Source: Panopea generosa (taxonomy: Eukaryota > Mollusca > Bivalvia > Adapedonta > Hiatellidae). Taken from it: a stretch of DNA of 64,000 bases. The stretch spans positions 27,279,432-27,343,431 of the forward strand of contig CM055907.1 of the NCBI GenBank assembly GCA_029582155.1, read 5' to 3'. Shown in pieces: positions 21,053 to 33,322 of this stretch (its first letter is position 1; every line of letters starts with the position of its first letter). The position numbers were made by a program, and so were the translations under genes. The notes under the pieces were generated by a model. That model did no database searches and was not told the origin of the DNA. It worked only from the letters and a program-made list of their open reading frames with translations.

Positions 21053-23094
21053 ATGTCAGATGCAATTGACATTATGCAATATACGATATATACAATATAC
21101 CATGGCCATTGCAAACTACATGTACTAATACAATGTTTTAACAGTTTGGCCAATTACTAATGATTCATCATTACAAATTATGATGTGAGGCAAAGATTTT
21201 TGATGTGTGAGCTATCAAAACAAGAAGGTTAGAATAGTAAAACAAATCTGCCCTATCTTCTGATGCCCACTTCTAAAGAAACATTTAATCATTTGGAATT
21301 CTTGACTTGATATGCAAGGTATAGTAAGGCACATTGTATCTTAAAAGAACCAAAATAAACTTCCATATGTATCTTTATTTTGTTTTATCTTCTTGCAATA
21401 TACACAATCATTTTCTTCTGAGGTCCCCTCATGCTAATGTAACTAGCAACATACATAATGTTTTATTTGTTTAAAGTGGCCAATACCGGTATTGTAAGTA
21501 CATGTTTTTTTCCATTATTACACATTTTATATACACCTGTTTAGAGGATCTTTTTTTTCTTAAAAAACTATATACTCTATGTTCTGTATGTTGGTAAAAT
21601 TGAAATAAATTGGGCCTTATTGACAATTCCGGTAACCTGTTCACTTTGCAGCAATGCATTTAATCTGCTGGAAGTATCCAGTACGTTTTTGATTGGGGTT
21701 TTAATTGAATTTTAGATTACAGGTTATATAATCCAGTTTTAAGCTGTGGCGAGTCGTTTGGAGTCTACCCTAAAACCTTGTTTGGGAGAGTCTACTCATC
21801 CGAGGCTACAAGGCTTGATTTTCATAAACTTATACAGCAATGTTGCACATGAGTCTTAAATTTAAAATGGCTGTCACTGAGATCACTGCGATTGGATAAA
21901 CTGGCTTAAATCAATAAGTTATAATATATATCTGTTTAACAGTCTGCATTTCGTTCTCAATTTTGACATATAAGGCAATTACAATGAAAGGTAATTAACT
22001 CTGTTTTCTTTGTAACGGAAAATAATCCAACTGATTTGTTTCCCTTTGTGAAGATTGGTTCCTACTCAAGAAGATTGTAGGACCTACCGTAAGTTGCATA
22101 TATATATAAAGAACGCTAATAACCGAAAAACAAACATTCATTTATTTAACACTATTTCTGAAAATGATATATCTTTAATGATTCAAACGTGAAAATAAAA
22201 TTACCAAGGTATGCCGAACCTTAATTGGAAAGGGGCATAACCAATAAAGGCTATCTTTGACAAAAATGTAAAATATATTTTAATTTTATAAGTATTTATA
22301 GGTATTGTAGATGAAAATTCAAGGAAATATCAAATTACATCTGATATTAAATATTTTTTATTCATATTTTCCAAAACGTGTTTTATATAAACGATTGATA
22401 CTGCTGTAATAACTGTTAATATCAAAGTTACAGCTAGTAATACTTGATGAATATTATCTCCATACAGAAGACAGTGCAGTGACACTTTAAAAAAGGCCCT
22501 CCATTGGTCTTAAATACATCCATATGTTTAAAATCAAATAAAAGGCACTTAACACCAACTATGTATAATTGCAGTATATGCTATGCCAGCTTTTGCTCCA
22601 CTCATCTGCAGCAACAAATCACAGTCCCTATGAACCAATTTGAAAACAATTTGAACCAAATTACACGTGACTTTTTAAGCGCAAGACTTGTGTTACCGTC
22701 ACTAATAAAGGAACGTAACTCTTTAGTGGGCGATGTAAAACTGTAAAAAAAACATTCAGTTCAGAATATGTTCACATTTCGTCTGCTTACACGAAGCTAC
22801 ATGTAGCAGCACGTCAGTATTTTATGAAAACTTGTCGATATCGTTACGTGTCTGCATTTTTTGTGCACTGCATAATTCAAATAAATCCAACTACGATATA
22901 AATAGTATTTTATTATTACTTCCAAGCTAGTCATGTATCGCAGTATATGATGAGCTCCTGCGTGGTTTCCACGGCAACATGATCTGCGTTTTGGCTTGGC
23001 TTTACAGGGCAGATATACGCATATTTCATTTTGATGGTCACCAAACATACACAGTAGCCCCTCTCTTCGAGATGGGAGATAAGAGTCATTAAAC
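21053..23094. other. Gene-free A/T-rich stretch
   Basis: I see no conserved protein segment, tRNA or clear repeat here. The small ORFs (for example 22504-22746) have no recognisable domain. Confidence 0.55.
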
Positions 23095-23800
23095 TAAATA
23101 CCAGTGTCGTTAACATGAAGATTAACTGCAAGATTTTTGAACACATCCTCCATAGCGACATCATGAAATTACTTTGCAGATCAAGACATCGTCTCAGACG
23201 TCAAGCATGGGTTTTTAGAAGAGCAGATCCCGGGTGTCTCATTTGATACTCAAAATAAACGAACTTGTCAGTGAATTTGACAACTCCCAACAATCGACGG
23301 AATTCTGTTTGGCTTTTCTAAGACTTTTTGACAAAGTGCCACATCGCTGGCCACCTTGCTAGGATCCAGAATTTCTTGGTTAGTAGAACGTAACAAGTCT
23401 CGCTTAAAGGTCATCTCCAGTCTCCTCCGGCATGCATCGAGGCACAGTCATTGGACACTTCCCTTCCTGGCAAACATCAACGACCAACCTCTCTCCAGAG
23501 TCAAAGCCACACCACGCTTGTTACGGATGATTGTTTCTTTGCCGAATCATCATCTCGAAGCAGGAATCAGTCTCTACAAGATGATCCACACGTTCTTCAG
23601 CAGTGCGAGAATGTCTGGCTCATGTCTTTCAATCCTGACTAATGCGATGTTAATAGGATCCACATGAAGCGACAACCTATCGACGCTTCTTACACCAAAA
23701 GGACATACCAAGAATGCCATATACCCAGGAATATAAATAGGCGACACTTTATCTTAGAATGTTTATGTCTGAGAAGGCCAACAATGCCGCAGTCTTTCTT
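23095..23800 (+). pseudogene. Decayed non-LTR retrotransposon reverse transcriptase (jockey/CR1-type)
   Basis: Read through several frameshifts the stretch gives CKIFEHILHSDIMK, then DIVSDVKHGFLEEQ, FGFSKTFDKVPH and, further on, NDQPLSRVKATPRL, TDDCFFAE and WLMSFNPD. These match in order the RT blocks CKI.EHI, HGF, DFSKAFDKVPH, IND.P, the catalytic ADD box and W.M.FN..K of jockey/CR1-type elements. At the catalytic box the expected aromatic-Ala-Asp-Asp reads V-T-D-D, and stops interrupt all frames, so it is dead. The end (SYTKRTYQECHIPRNI) falls where the KYLGV region would be. Confidence 0.8.
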
Positions 23801-24394
23801 CGCAGACCTGTCCTCAACACATTAATGACACGTGCTACAACCCAGTTAGTTTAAACAATAATTTTATTTGCATTTGCAAATTTCGTTTGATTTGGTCTTC
23901 ACCAAATTTACGTTTAAGTAGTGATATAACTAAATATATATTGGATGAGTCCTTGAACTGGTCAAATTGGACTAATATCATCGGAGATATGATATTGAAT
24001 CGTCCTAGATTACGTTACTTGGCGTTGTGTGTTCCCTAGCATTCACAGATTTTATTCAATCGTTAAGAACTTACACAGTTGTTATAAAACCACCTCAGAC
24101 AATATTTTGCCCAGATCTGGTAATTCATGTAACTGTTATGGCCCTCAAATGGTCAAAATTGTATTACCTGATCTTATCTCGCAGTTTTTAGTTGTTAACC
24201 AAACGTACACAGTAGTTATATAAACTTAATAAATTATATTGAACAAGTTGCTGAACTTGCCATTCCGTATAAGTATTGTCGGAATTGTCAAAACTTGCGT
24301 TATTTGATGTTGCACACTCTATAACACATTTGATCTTAACCAAACTTGCACTGTATGTGTTGTGTAACCTTTATATCGTTAAAAAAGTTTTTTA
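23801..24394. other. Gene-free stretch after the LINE remnant
   Basis: Nothing recognisable. It may include more of the decayed LINE, but I cannot show it. Confidence 0.5.
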
Positions 24395-24585
24395 AGCGGG
24401 GCGGTTGTCTAATTGATAGAGTGTTGCCCGCTCACGCCAGAGGTTGCGGGTTCGATCCCCAGCTCGACCCGATGCCCCTCATAAAACAACACTCAGTTCT
24501 GTTTCTACCCATGAAGCCGAATCGAGAGCGGTTCATATAAGCTCTGAGCTTTCATCGCAATCGAGCTAAAAATAAATTAGTATAA
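24395..24585 (+). mobile_element. tRNA-derived SINE, family B, best-preserved copy (B4)
   Basis: The head GGGGCGGTTGTCTAATTGAT has an A-box-like segment, and GGTTGCGGGTTCGATCCCC is a strong B-box. The body holds AACAACACTCAGTTCTGTTT, CTACCCATGAAG, GAGCGGTTCATATAAGCTCT and ATCGCAATCGAGCT. The 3' end is an A/T-rich tail. It serves as the reference for copies B1-B3, all in the same orientation. Confidence 0.82.
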
Positions 24586-24889
24586 AACTAAAAAGGTTTT
24601 TAAACTGGACAAATGTCATGACATTGAATCGTCAAATTTATCTTATATGTAAAATATCATTTGGTCTTGTTTGTACTCTAACCACCGCAGCTTACATTAA
24701 ATCATAATCAGATTTATAAACCATAGTCTATCTGCCAAATCCGTGAATCAGTCGTGAATGAGTTATTCCTCTTGAATTGTCTCAAAAGAACTCATTATTT
24801 GGCACTGTGCAGTGTTGTATGCACTTAGCACACATATTTCTCACCGAATCTCTACTTAACTTGTACAAATGCTTAATTTGGTCGAATTA

Positions 24890-25365
24890 GATCATTTATG
24901 TCTGAATTATTGCCATGGTTTTATGGTCACTGCGTGCCGTGTGGTTTCATGGTCACTGCGTGCCGTGTGGTATATGGTCACTGTGTGCCGTGTGATTTCA
25001 TAGTCACTGTGTGCCGTGTGATTTCATGGTCACTGCGTGCCGTGTGGTTTCATAGTTACTGTGTGCCTTGTGGTTTCATGGTCACTGTGTACCGTGTATG
25101 TCTGAATCATTTATGTCTGATTTATTGCCATGGTTTCATGGTCACTGCGTGCCGTGTGGTTTCATAGTTAGTGTGTGCCTTCTGGTTTCATGGTCACTGT
25201 GTACCGTGTATGTCTGAATCATTTATGTCTGAATTATTGCCATGGTTTCATGGTCACTGCGTGCCGTGTGGTTTCATGGTCACTGTGTACCGTGTGATTT
25301 CTTGGTCACTGTGTGCCGTGTATGTCTGAATCATTTATGTCTGAATTATTGCCATGGTTTCAATG
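24890..25365 (+). repeat. 26-bp minisatellite with a higher-order spacer
   Basis: The unit is TTTCATGGTCACTGCGTGCC plus GTGTGG. Blocks of two to seven units alternate with a spacer containing TATGTCTGAATCATTTATGT and ATTGCCATGG. The spacer is seen at about 24897, 25097, 25210 and 25321, giving a higher-order period near 110-200 bp. Confidence 0.9.
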
Positions 25366-25547
25366 AATTAGAATGTTCAAGTAACCATGTGGAGACAATT
25401 ACTATCTAAAACGTCATCATTGTAAAGAAAGTGTTAACATGTTAAATAAAACTAGTGGTGTCTTGCCAGTTTTGGACACATATATGGAACCTCATTAAAA
25501 TATAAATAAAAAATTATGTTGGATTTTTTATTGTACACCTTAAACTG

Positions 25548-25757
25548 ATGAATGCCATTTTCAATAATTTCAGGTTATATCAAGTCTTATTGGTGGAGAA
25601 TAAATGAGTCTGAATAGAACCACCGTCCTTCTGCAAGTATCTTGCAAACTTTCTCACATATTTTTTTTCTTAAAGAACGGGACTCGAACCTACGACCTTG
25701 GCGGTGAGAGGTAAGTGACTTCGAGATGGCGCATCAGACCACACGGCCACGGAGGAC
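25548..25757 (-). mobile_element. tRNA-derived SINE, family C (copy C4)
   Basis: The minus strand reads GGGTCCTCCGTGGCCGTGTG (A-box region), a B-box GGTTCGAGTCCCG, then the family body with ACGGTGGTTCTATTCAGACT. A possible short target duplication (AAACTGA) flanks it. Confidence 0.82.
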
Positions 25758-25942
25758 CCTAAAACTGACCATTTTCAAATACAGTTTAAATAATACTTGT
25801 ACTTGTATATGGGAAATATGGATAAGAAAGATAATCATATGCGTTCCTTCCTAAATCAGACAGGAACCTGAAGATCTGCTGGGTCATCATGTTTCCATGT
25901 CAGCATCGTGTAGATATATACATGTATATTGTTTTAAACGTT

Positions 25943-26160
25943 GTTTAACGTCGTTTTAACACACGGCAGTATATTTTGGCATATGCAGTTTCATTGGCGA
26001 AGGATGACCGCCGAATGAATCGGGCTATGATCACCGCCCTTTTGCAAGTAACTGGCAAACTTTTTCACATATCATTTTCGGACCGAGCAGGGTTCGAACC
26101 ACGATCTCTGCGATGAGAGGTAAGTGATCATTACATGACAGAGTCTTGACCCTAGAAACA
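25943..26160 (-). mobile_element. tRNA-derived SINE, family C, diverged copy (C5)
   Basis: It keeps the layout of C4: body with ATATGCAGTTTCATTGGCGA, a CACCGCCCTTTTGCAAGTAA segment, and a B-box complement GGTTCGAACCACGATCTC. The A-box half is badly worn. It lies about 190 bp after C4 in the same orientation. Confidence 0.68.
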
Positions 26161-26229
26161 ATGTTATTTTGTACTTTAAAATCGCAACGAATCTCCACCT
26201 AACCCACCACTTGTATTTCAATTTCTTCT

Positions 26230-26544
26230 TCAAACTATTGATGCCGGGCCCGATTAGCTTAGTCGGTTACGCGCCTGACTATCAATCCAGGGGTCGTGAG
26301 TTCGAATCCCCCGCCCGGCAACATTTTCCGTGATGATTGATATACGACATTGTGTCTCATTATCATTCGTCTCTCACCGCTGATTCAAGTGGGAAAGTTA
26401 TCAGTTTCTTGCGCAGACGGGGTGTGCTTGAGTACTGTTAATACCAGGAAACAGTGGTTAGGTTAACTGATCGTCTGTTAGCCCTCGATGGCATAAAAAC
26501 GACACTTAATATTTAATAAATCAATCAATCAATCAAACTATTGA
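26230..26544 (+). mobile_element. Full-length SINE family A (copy A3) with perfect 12-bp target-site duplication
   Basis: The element body is 26242-26532. Its flanks are TCAAACTATTGA at 26230-26241 and again at 26533-26544, identical. The head TGCCGGGCCCGATTAGCTTA carries an A-box and GTGAGTTCGAATCCC a B-box. A long body follows, with GGTTAGGTTAACTGATCGTC and GCCCTCGATGGCATAAAAAC, then an (AATC)n tail. The intact duplication marks a fairly recent LINE-mediated insertion. Confidence 0.93.
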
Positions 26545-26674
26545 GTAGCGTTATCAAATTTTGTATAGGACATTAACAGACAATTGTGTACTGATAATAC
26601 AAACTTGGTCATTAAATGTTTCTTATTCAAGTCCAAATTCCGGAAATTGCTTTGATACCTTTTGAGACAATACA

Positions 26675-26785
26675 TACATTATCAGGAACGTAAAGGGTCA
26701 GTTGGCGGGTTTGCTATTCCGTTCAGTATATACATAAATTATCAGGTACGTAAAGGGTCAGTTGGCGGGTTCGCTATTCCGTATT
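26675..26785 (+). repeat. Two-copy ~57-bp repeat related to the ATG3 intron 3 minisatellite
   Basis: TATCAGG(A/T)ACGTAAAGGGTC, then AGTTGGCGGGTT(T/C)GCTATTC, occurs twice in tandem. About 23 of 26 bases match the 29-bp unit of 8040-9315. CCGTTCAGTATATA is also shared with the array's right edge at about 9320-9335. Confidence 0.75.
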
Positions 26786-27043
26786 TATCTGATCACTTCC
26801 TAGCCTAATTAGATAAGGCGTGGATGGACAGCTTTTTATTATTTGGACATCTGCTGTCCATATTGGCATAATATCTTAAAATACTTCTTAGTGACGTGCA
26901 ATATGTCGCATTAATTATTTCCGTGTTTTACACCTCACACGTGCGCAAGTTAGCCAATGGTGAGACGGGGATACTTTTTGTTAATACTGTCTTTTCTTAT
27001 GATGTGACGTCAATAAGCTTGGGTGCGCCTGGTAACCAGTGGT

Positions 27044-27265
27044 CGTGCTCACCAACCTTGACAATACTTTTAGACTTGAGCTTGAAATCCAAATTTAAAC
27101 ATTAGATATCCAGTTTACCAAGACAAATAGAATAATTGTGAGAGTTTGCTTGACTATATATTAGTTGTTCCTACATGCTTGCAAATTTTGGTCACGAAGT
27201 GTATTTTTCAAAAATCATTCTGGAGTTCAAGTCTAAGAATAATCTTAACAATGGTTGGTGAATAC
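27044..27265. mobile_element. MITE copy 2, inverted relative to copy 1, with worn TIRs
   Basis: The right end, CTTAACAATGGTTGGTGAAT plus AC, matches the TIR of copy 1 with a few changes. The left end (GTGCTCACCAACCTTGACAA) is worn. The interior, as reverse complement, follows copy 1 almost base for base (TTTGCAAGCATGTAGG, CTAATATATAGTCAA, CAAACTCTCACAATTATT). Confidence 0.82.
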
Positions 27266-27699
27266 CACCAGCAGCACCCAGCCCCCTCCCCGCGTCTGTT
27301 GCTACTGACAATGCGACGACCCCTGCGGTCACTTCCTCTACTTTATATCGTTAGTATCCCGTATGTTTATTGTGGTCATGTTGTTTTGATAGTTAAGTCT
27401 TTGAATGCTGTTTTTCTGTCGGTTATATATTTTCTTATTTTCATAATTATGTCATTTTTTATATCAAATGCCGTACATGTAACAGTATTATAGATATAAA
27501 CTGAAGGATTATCATACAATAGGTGAATGTCGTACTCAATTATAATAACTCTCCACATGACGTCTTAAACATATAGTGATCATTCAAATGTTAGACAGAT
27601 ACAAACTATGTCGTCCAATGAACATAAATCTGTTTCACAAACATATTCACATATATATCTGTTTCTTACATTTATATTTTAAACACTTAAGTATATACT

Positions 27700-28115
27700 T
27701 AAATGTATAGGTGAAATGTATAGGTGAAATATATTGGTGAAATGTATAGTTGAAATGTATAGGCTTAATATATAGGTGAATAGGTGAAATGTATATGTGA
27801 AATATATATGTGAAATGTATAGGTGAAATGTATAGGTGAAATATATAGGTGAAATGTATAGTTGAAATGTATAGGCTAAATATATAGGTGAATAGGTGAA
27901 ATGTATAGGTGAAATATATAGGTGAAATGTATAGGTGAAATGTATAGGCTAAATATATAGGTGAATAGGTGAGATGTATATGTAAAATATATAGGTGAAA
28001 TGTATAGGTGAAATGTATAGGCGAATAGGTGAAATGTATAGATGAAATGTATATGTAAAATATATAGGTGAAATGTACAGGTGAAATGTATAGGTGAAAT
28101 GTATAGGTGAAATAA
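27700..28115 (+). repeat. 13-bp minisatellite
   Basis: About 32 copies of GGTGAAATGTATA with variants (TATATAGGTGAATAGGTGAA blocks). The 13-bp period cycles through all frames and gives a false minus-strand 164-aa ORF with a 13-residue period. Confidence 0.92.
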
Positions 28116-28189
28116 TAGCCAGGCTGCTGTTTCACCGGCATATATTTAAATACTTAAAAGCTTAAATCTAAGAAAAGCAGCCAGGTGAT

Positions 28190-28452
28190 CATGATTTTAG
28201 GCTGGTTCCAGTAAAACTGCATACAGTTTGATTAATTTCGGCACAGTGACTCCCCCCCCCCACACACACACACTCCCCTCTCCCCCCACCCCCGATTTTA
28301 GACTGGTTCCAGTAACACTGCATATAGTTTGATTAATTTCAGCACAGTGACCCCCACTCCCCCACCCCTGATTTTAGACTGGTTCCAGTAAAACTGCATA
28401 TAGTTTGATTAATTTCAGCACAGTGACCCCCCCCCCCCCCCCACCCCCTCTT
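28190..28452 (+). repeat. Three tandem copies of an ~85-bp segment ending in C runs
   Basis: GATTTTAG(G/A)CTGGTTCCAG through TTTGATTAATTTC(A/G)GCAC and AGTGAC is followed each time by a C-rich tract of different length. Copies start near 28193, 28294 and 28370. Between the first two is a CACACA/CCCC low-complexity stretch. Confidence 0.88.
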
Positions 28453-28469
28453 TTAAAGGACATCACTTT

Positions 28470-28655
28470 GTGCGTACTTTTGAACAATGTCACCCATTTC
28501 TAATATATTTCGTTTTTAATATGTTTTATTGCCGGCTTGATTGTTTTATGTTAACAATTTATTATTGGGAAGGACCGATTTTAATGTTGGAAAACTTGTG
28601 GCCCAATCCTTCTGCTTATTATATGTATACAAAAAGGAATAAAATATGGTTATAG
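28470..28655 (+). mobile_element. LINE 3'-UTR fragment, related to 56085-56515
   Basis: TTGGGAAGGACCGATTTTAA, GAAAACTTGTGGCCCAATCC and GGAATAAAATATG match the 3' end at 56350-56515 in the same order. No coding part is left. Confidence 0.65.
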
Positions 28656-31600
28656 GAAATTGATATTTATTATATCTCATATAAATAACCAGTCAAAGTT
28701 AATTAAGATTTTAGGTATTAAAGTAAAATGTTGGTGAATCAAAAGCCAGGTCACTGTAAAAATGTGTGTTACTATGCTATAGTTTAAAATATTCTTTTGA
28801 AAACTGTAAATATACACTGTGTCAGGACATCATTTAAAACAGTAAGTAACTGTTAAGAACAAGGAAACGAAGTGAAATAGTTTACATAATAATGAAGTGG
28901 AATACAATTTATTCTTTATGTCTTAAGTATAAAATTGGGTTAACCGATGACAATTTTGAATTAGGTTTGATCGATAGAGACATCGCCGTGTAAAAATTGA
29001 TACATTTTATGGCCTATTTGTATAATGAAAAATGAGTGCGTGTCAAGTATGTATGTCAGCTGCTTAAAGTTGCCAATATCTGAATACGCTTTATCAGTAT
29101 GGCAAAGTTTGCATTGTTAAATATCTAGATATATGTGTTTGAGTACGTGCATTAGTACACTAGTGGACATACAAGTAGATAGTGGGTGGGGGCGACAGGT
29201 GGTCCGGACCCATTTATCATTTCCTAAATATTAATAGATGTACATGCGCATGTTAGTGAAAATGGTGATGAACATACACTAGACGCCCACGCATGGAAAT
29301 ATTGGACGTCTTCTGAGATTTTCAAAATCCATAACATAATTTATTTTCTGGACATAGTTCACACTTGACATAAAAGTTTGCTTAATATCAAACGCATTTT
29401 GCCAAAACAAACAGCGGATACCCATAGGAAATGAGTGCTTACCGTCACATTTACTGTTGTCCAGATATATTGGGCATATCGTTCCGTCTTATGTCATTAT
29501 TAAATATCCTATACGGCTCTATTTTAACAATATTGTCCACAACACAGTGAAAAAACTCTACAACATATGTTTGGGTTTAAATTGTTCACTGGTTCACTAT
29601 CTGCAATTATAAACAACAAAACCATACCTTGCTCATGTTGTTTTTTTAAAAGTTGAATGGTTTTGTGACACATATCAATTTGCTGAATAGTTATATATAT
29701 GTCAACAATCTGCACACAATGTTTTTCCGCTCATCAAGTCTAAAATTACACAGACTTGGCTAAAAATCTAGCACCAGCATTGTATTTTTGTGGCAATTCT
29801 AATTTCTCGACCATTCAACACATGGTAGGAATAAATAAATAACTGCAATATAAAATTCTGAAAAAAATGAGATAGAGGGGAATTCTACTTTATTACCTCC
29901 TTCATCTGTGTGTTTCGGGAATAGTACTGAATACAGCTAGATGACAATCAATACCTTGCATTGTTATATTTTCTAGAGGTAACTATAAATAACTTTGTCA
30001 AAAACAATTTGCATATTTAGAAGATATAAAGGAAATTCCTACATGAAGCGAGAAGTATTTTAGATAATCAGCCATGTGCACAATACAAAGATTCGCGTGG
30101 TTTCGCCACCCTGATCAATAAGAAATGTCACTTTGACAACCTTGGTGAAATGGAAGAGGTGTAGAAGAATTGACTGCTCTGACACTTTTTAATGATCGTC
30201 ATACACACTGGCACGTGAGTAGCGGTTTTAGATTTAATATAATGTATTGCCATATTACAATATATTATATATTATGCATATAAATCAAATACAATTATAG
30301 GCAAAAGGGTCTAGTGTGTTTTTTATTGACAACTTTTTTTCATCTTCGTTTTGTCTTTGCCTAGTTATAAATATCTATAACCGACATATACTGAAAAAAA
30401 TTAAGAGAAATAACACTACTTTTCATTCTTTGTTATTTTAAACACGATGTCGCGTTAATTTTATTCATTTCAGCAATTACAAGGAACTGGTTTGGTATTC
30501 AGCTTTATTTAAGCATTTTATCCCATATTGTGGTTTTGGACAAATTAATTACAAACGTTATCACCCATTAACATAATTGTCGTAACTTTAAGATATTATT
30601 TAAAATCTGGTTGTCTGGTTGCATATACGATTTTTGAAATTGCATATATTACCGAGCGAAAATACAAGTCGACAAAGTCGTGGTGAAATGAAGATTAAAC
30701 TGTATCGTTTTGCATGAAGTGAAAGGAAAACACATATCTTTTGTATTTTGTTGTATGTATTGATAAGGAAAAATATATTTTGCCCTTGTATTTCATATAA
30801 TTATGTCACGTTATTAACATAAGAGTGGGCGAATTATATGAAGAGGTCAATATCCAAATTTATGGACCCGATGTATGTGATATCGGTCATCGGCCCCGAT
30901 GAATATCTTGTATAGCAGTTCCATATATTTAGATATTGAGAGACATCATTATTATGACTTACAAATACAGTTTTGCTATTTTGTAAAAATAAATAAAATA
31001 GATTAACTTGGACGTGAACTTTTTTTAACTAAATAAACGTTTGACCATATATTAACTGTTCTATGTAAATACATTTGTTTGTTTAGAACAGTATCACTTT
31101 TCTAAGGTGAATATCTCTTTCTATTGGTTAGCACGTGATAGGATAATCAACCAATCGTAACACTGAAAATATATATTATATAACAAACATACATATTTAC
31201 CTGAACATGTGAAGTTTAAACCTGGGTACCTGGTGCACTCGACCTCCCTCTTCCCCGCTGGTATTCACATCATGGAACGAAACGGTGTAAATAAAAAGTC
31301 CCGCCAAACCCATCGTATTATAAAGGCGACAGTTAGCACTTGTGTATGGTGTTAAACACACGTGTAAAACTCAAACGTGTTTGTTTTGTTTACATATATA
31401 TCAAAATACTATAGAAACTCAACACTCAGATAAACAACGATAAAACAGTGAGTTCTTTATGAATTATTTTGAACTTTATTTTATTTGACAATATAACTAC
31501 GGTGCCTTGATAGCACCGGGACACCGTATATAACATCTTTCTACCTTTCCCCGAAATGTTTATCAAAATCGATTTCGATTTTCAGCTCTCTTTTTTTATT

Positions 31601-31827
31601 AGAAACGTACAACCTCGTGCATCAATGCGCGAGAAGGTTACGAGACATTAATTTTGTGAATTAAGGAAACGGGTAGTGTATGTTTCAAATCAATAAAAAG
31701 AAGTGAAACTCGCAATAGATTTTGATTCTGTATGTTCATGTTTCACTTTATGATTATGATTACTCTATGAAGTGATTATATTTGTCCTGTGGTCGATCTG
31801 TACTTTGAATTAAACGTTATTTTTTTC
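28656..31827. other. Gene-free A/T-rich stretch
   Basis: Only scattered short ORFs without recognisable domains. I find no tRNA, tandem array or paired inverted repeat here. Confidence 0.5.
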
Positions 31828-31955
31828 TAATGGGGATTAACGCCATGTTCAACACATTTCGAGTTATTTATGGCATATCGAGTTTTGTTTGGTGAAGGTA
31901 GATCTCAGAATGAATCTGAGTAGAACCACCGCTTCGTTCCATTTCCTTCCACAAG
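31828..31955 (-). mobile_element. SINE family C, 5'-truncated copy (C6)
   Basis: ATTAACGCCATGTTCAACAC through TTATTTATGGCATATCGAGT and GAATCTGAGTAGAACCACCG is the family C 3' body on the minus strand. The tRNA-like half is missing. Confidence 0.72.
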
Positions 31956-33322
31956 GAACTGGCGGACACGCCTCTTCTGAACATATATGCTGAACAAAAA
32001 AAAAAGAAACTTCCGCTAAATTTACGTACAGATATACCGAAATTTAAAAACAAAGTTTAAATTATTTCTATATTTGTTTGTTGCAAATACATTTGTATGG
32101 AAATGATTATGTCTCTACTGTTTCGGGGTGATATTATTGATTAAACGGTTTGAAAACAAAGATCATAGCTACACTTCATAGTGCATGTTTCTTTTTGTGT
32201 TCAGTAAAGGAACAATATCTTAAATTTTGTGGAATGTTAGGCATATTTAAAACAAGGAAAAATGAACAAATTTCAACGTTTTTAAACGTTTTAATTTTAT
32301 TGGCAATACAGCCTATAAAATACATGGAACATACTGTTCAGTGCGTGCACATGGAAATTGACTTTCACGTCTTATTTGTCTAATGCGCATGTGCCAGTTA
32401 CAATGTAGCATTCAGACCACCTCGCCAATTATCCTAATTAAGTCTAATACCGGAGGATGGCGGAATTGGCCGAGTATGTACGATCATTTTAAATGTTTAA
32501 TTTTATAACATTAAAAATGAAAGAAAATCGGAAATTTCTTGTTTATTTTTTGTTATTTATATTATATATTCTTCATACTGGACAATTTGTTTTCATTCTA
32601 AACACATGTATAAGTAGTTTGGTATAAAAAAAACGGACTTATTTCTACGCATTAGTAAGTAAATTAATTTACAAACGTTACTGGAAGCCTACATTTCTTG
32701 TAAACTGTCACATAATATATTTATTTTTAAAAATTTCAAAGTGACATCAAAATATACACGCATGGTGTGACAAACGAGACAAGCCTGTAAATTAATTTTC
32801 TGTTGGGTTTTGGGTGTAATAAATTTGATAGATGTGCACCTGTCCACGTACTAGAAAGATAAGTAAGTTTAAAAAACGGATTTGAGTATTTAACTTTTTC
32901 AACACAAAGTGTCTCATCGTAAAGTGTTGCTCTCCATATATAGTCACAGATTTTTATAAGGTTCCAATAATCGAAACCCCAATCGTCTACAACTACCTAA
33001 ACACGTGCAACGAAAATTGGGAAAATACCACCTTGCCTAACGCCTAAACACGCAAACATGCGGGAAAGGGCTATGCTTCAATGTTAGTAAGTAGGTAAAA
33101 AGATCAAAACTGACCTCAAGAGCTATATTATGTTGTTTTAAGATAACGAAGTTGAAGTTTATGTTGTTTTAAGCATAAAATAACGAAGTTAAAATGAAGC
33201 GTAGTAAAGTCCAGGGTATGTTTTGACAATTAAGCTTTGTCTTGATAACTATGTATATAGGCTCAGACTGGAGATGTATATAATCCTTCTTACTGCAAAC
33301 ATAGTCATTAATATAGATGACC
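31956..33322. other. Gene-free left flank of the large tandem array
   Basis: No gene seen. Near 33128-33195 a short direct repeat (TTGTTTTAAG...ATAACGAAGTT) precedes the array. Confidence 0.5.

Noticed and set aside
26242..26320. Functional tRNA gene
   Set aside because: The A- and B-box region is the head of a SINE with target-site duplications and a long body; the cloverleaf is not intact. The same applies to the heads at 3220-3290, 24395-24470, 48495-48570 and 57500-57586.
27647..28141. 164-aa minus-strand ORF
   Set aside because: It is a product of the 13-bp array, which reads through all three phases.
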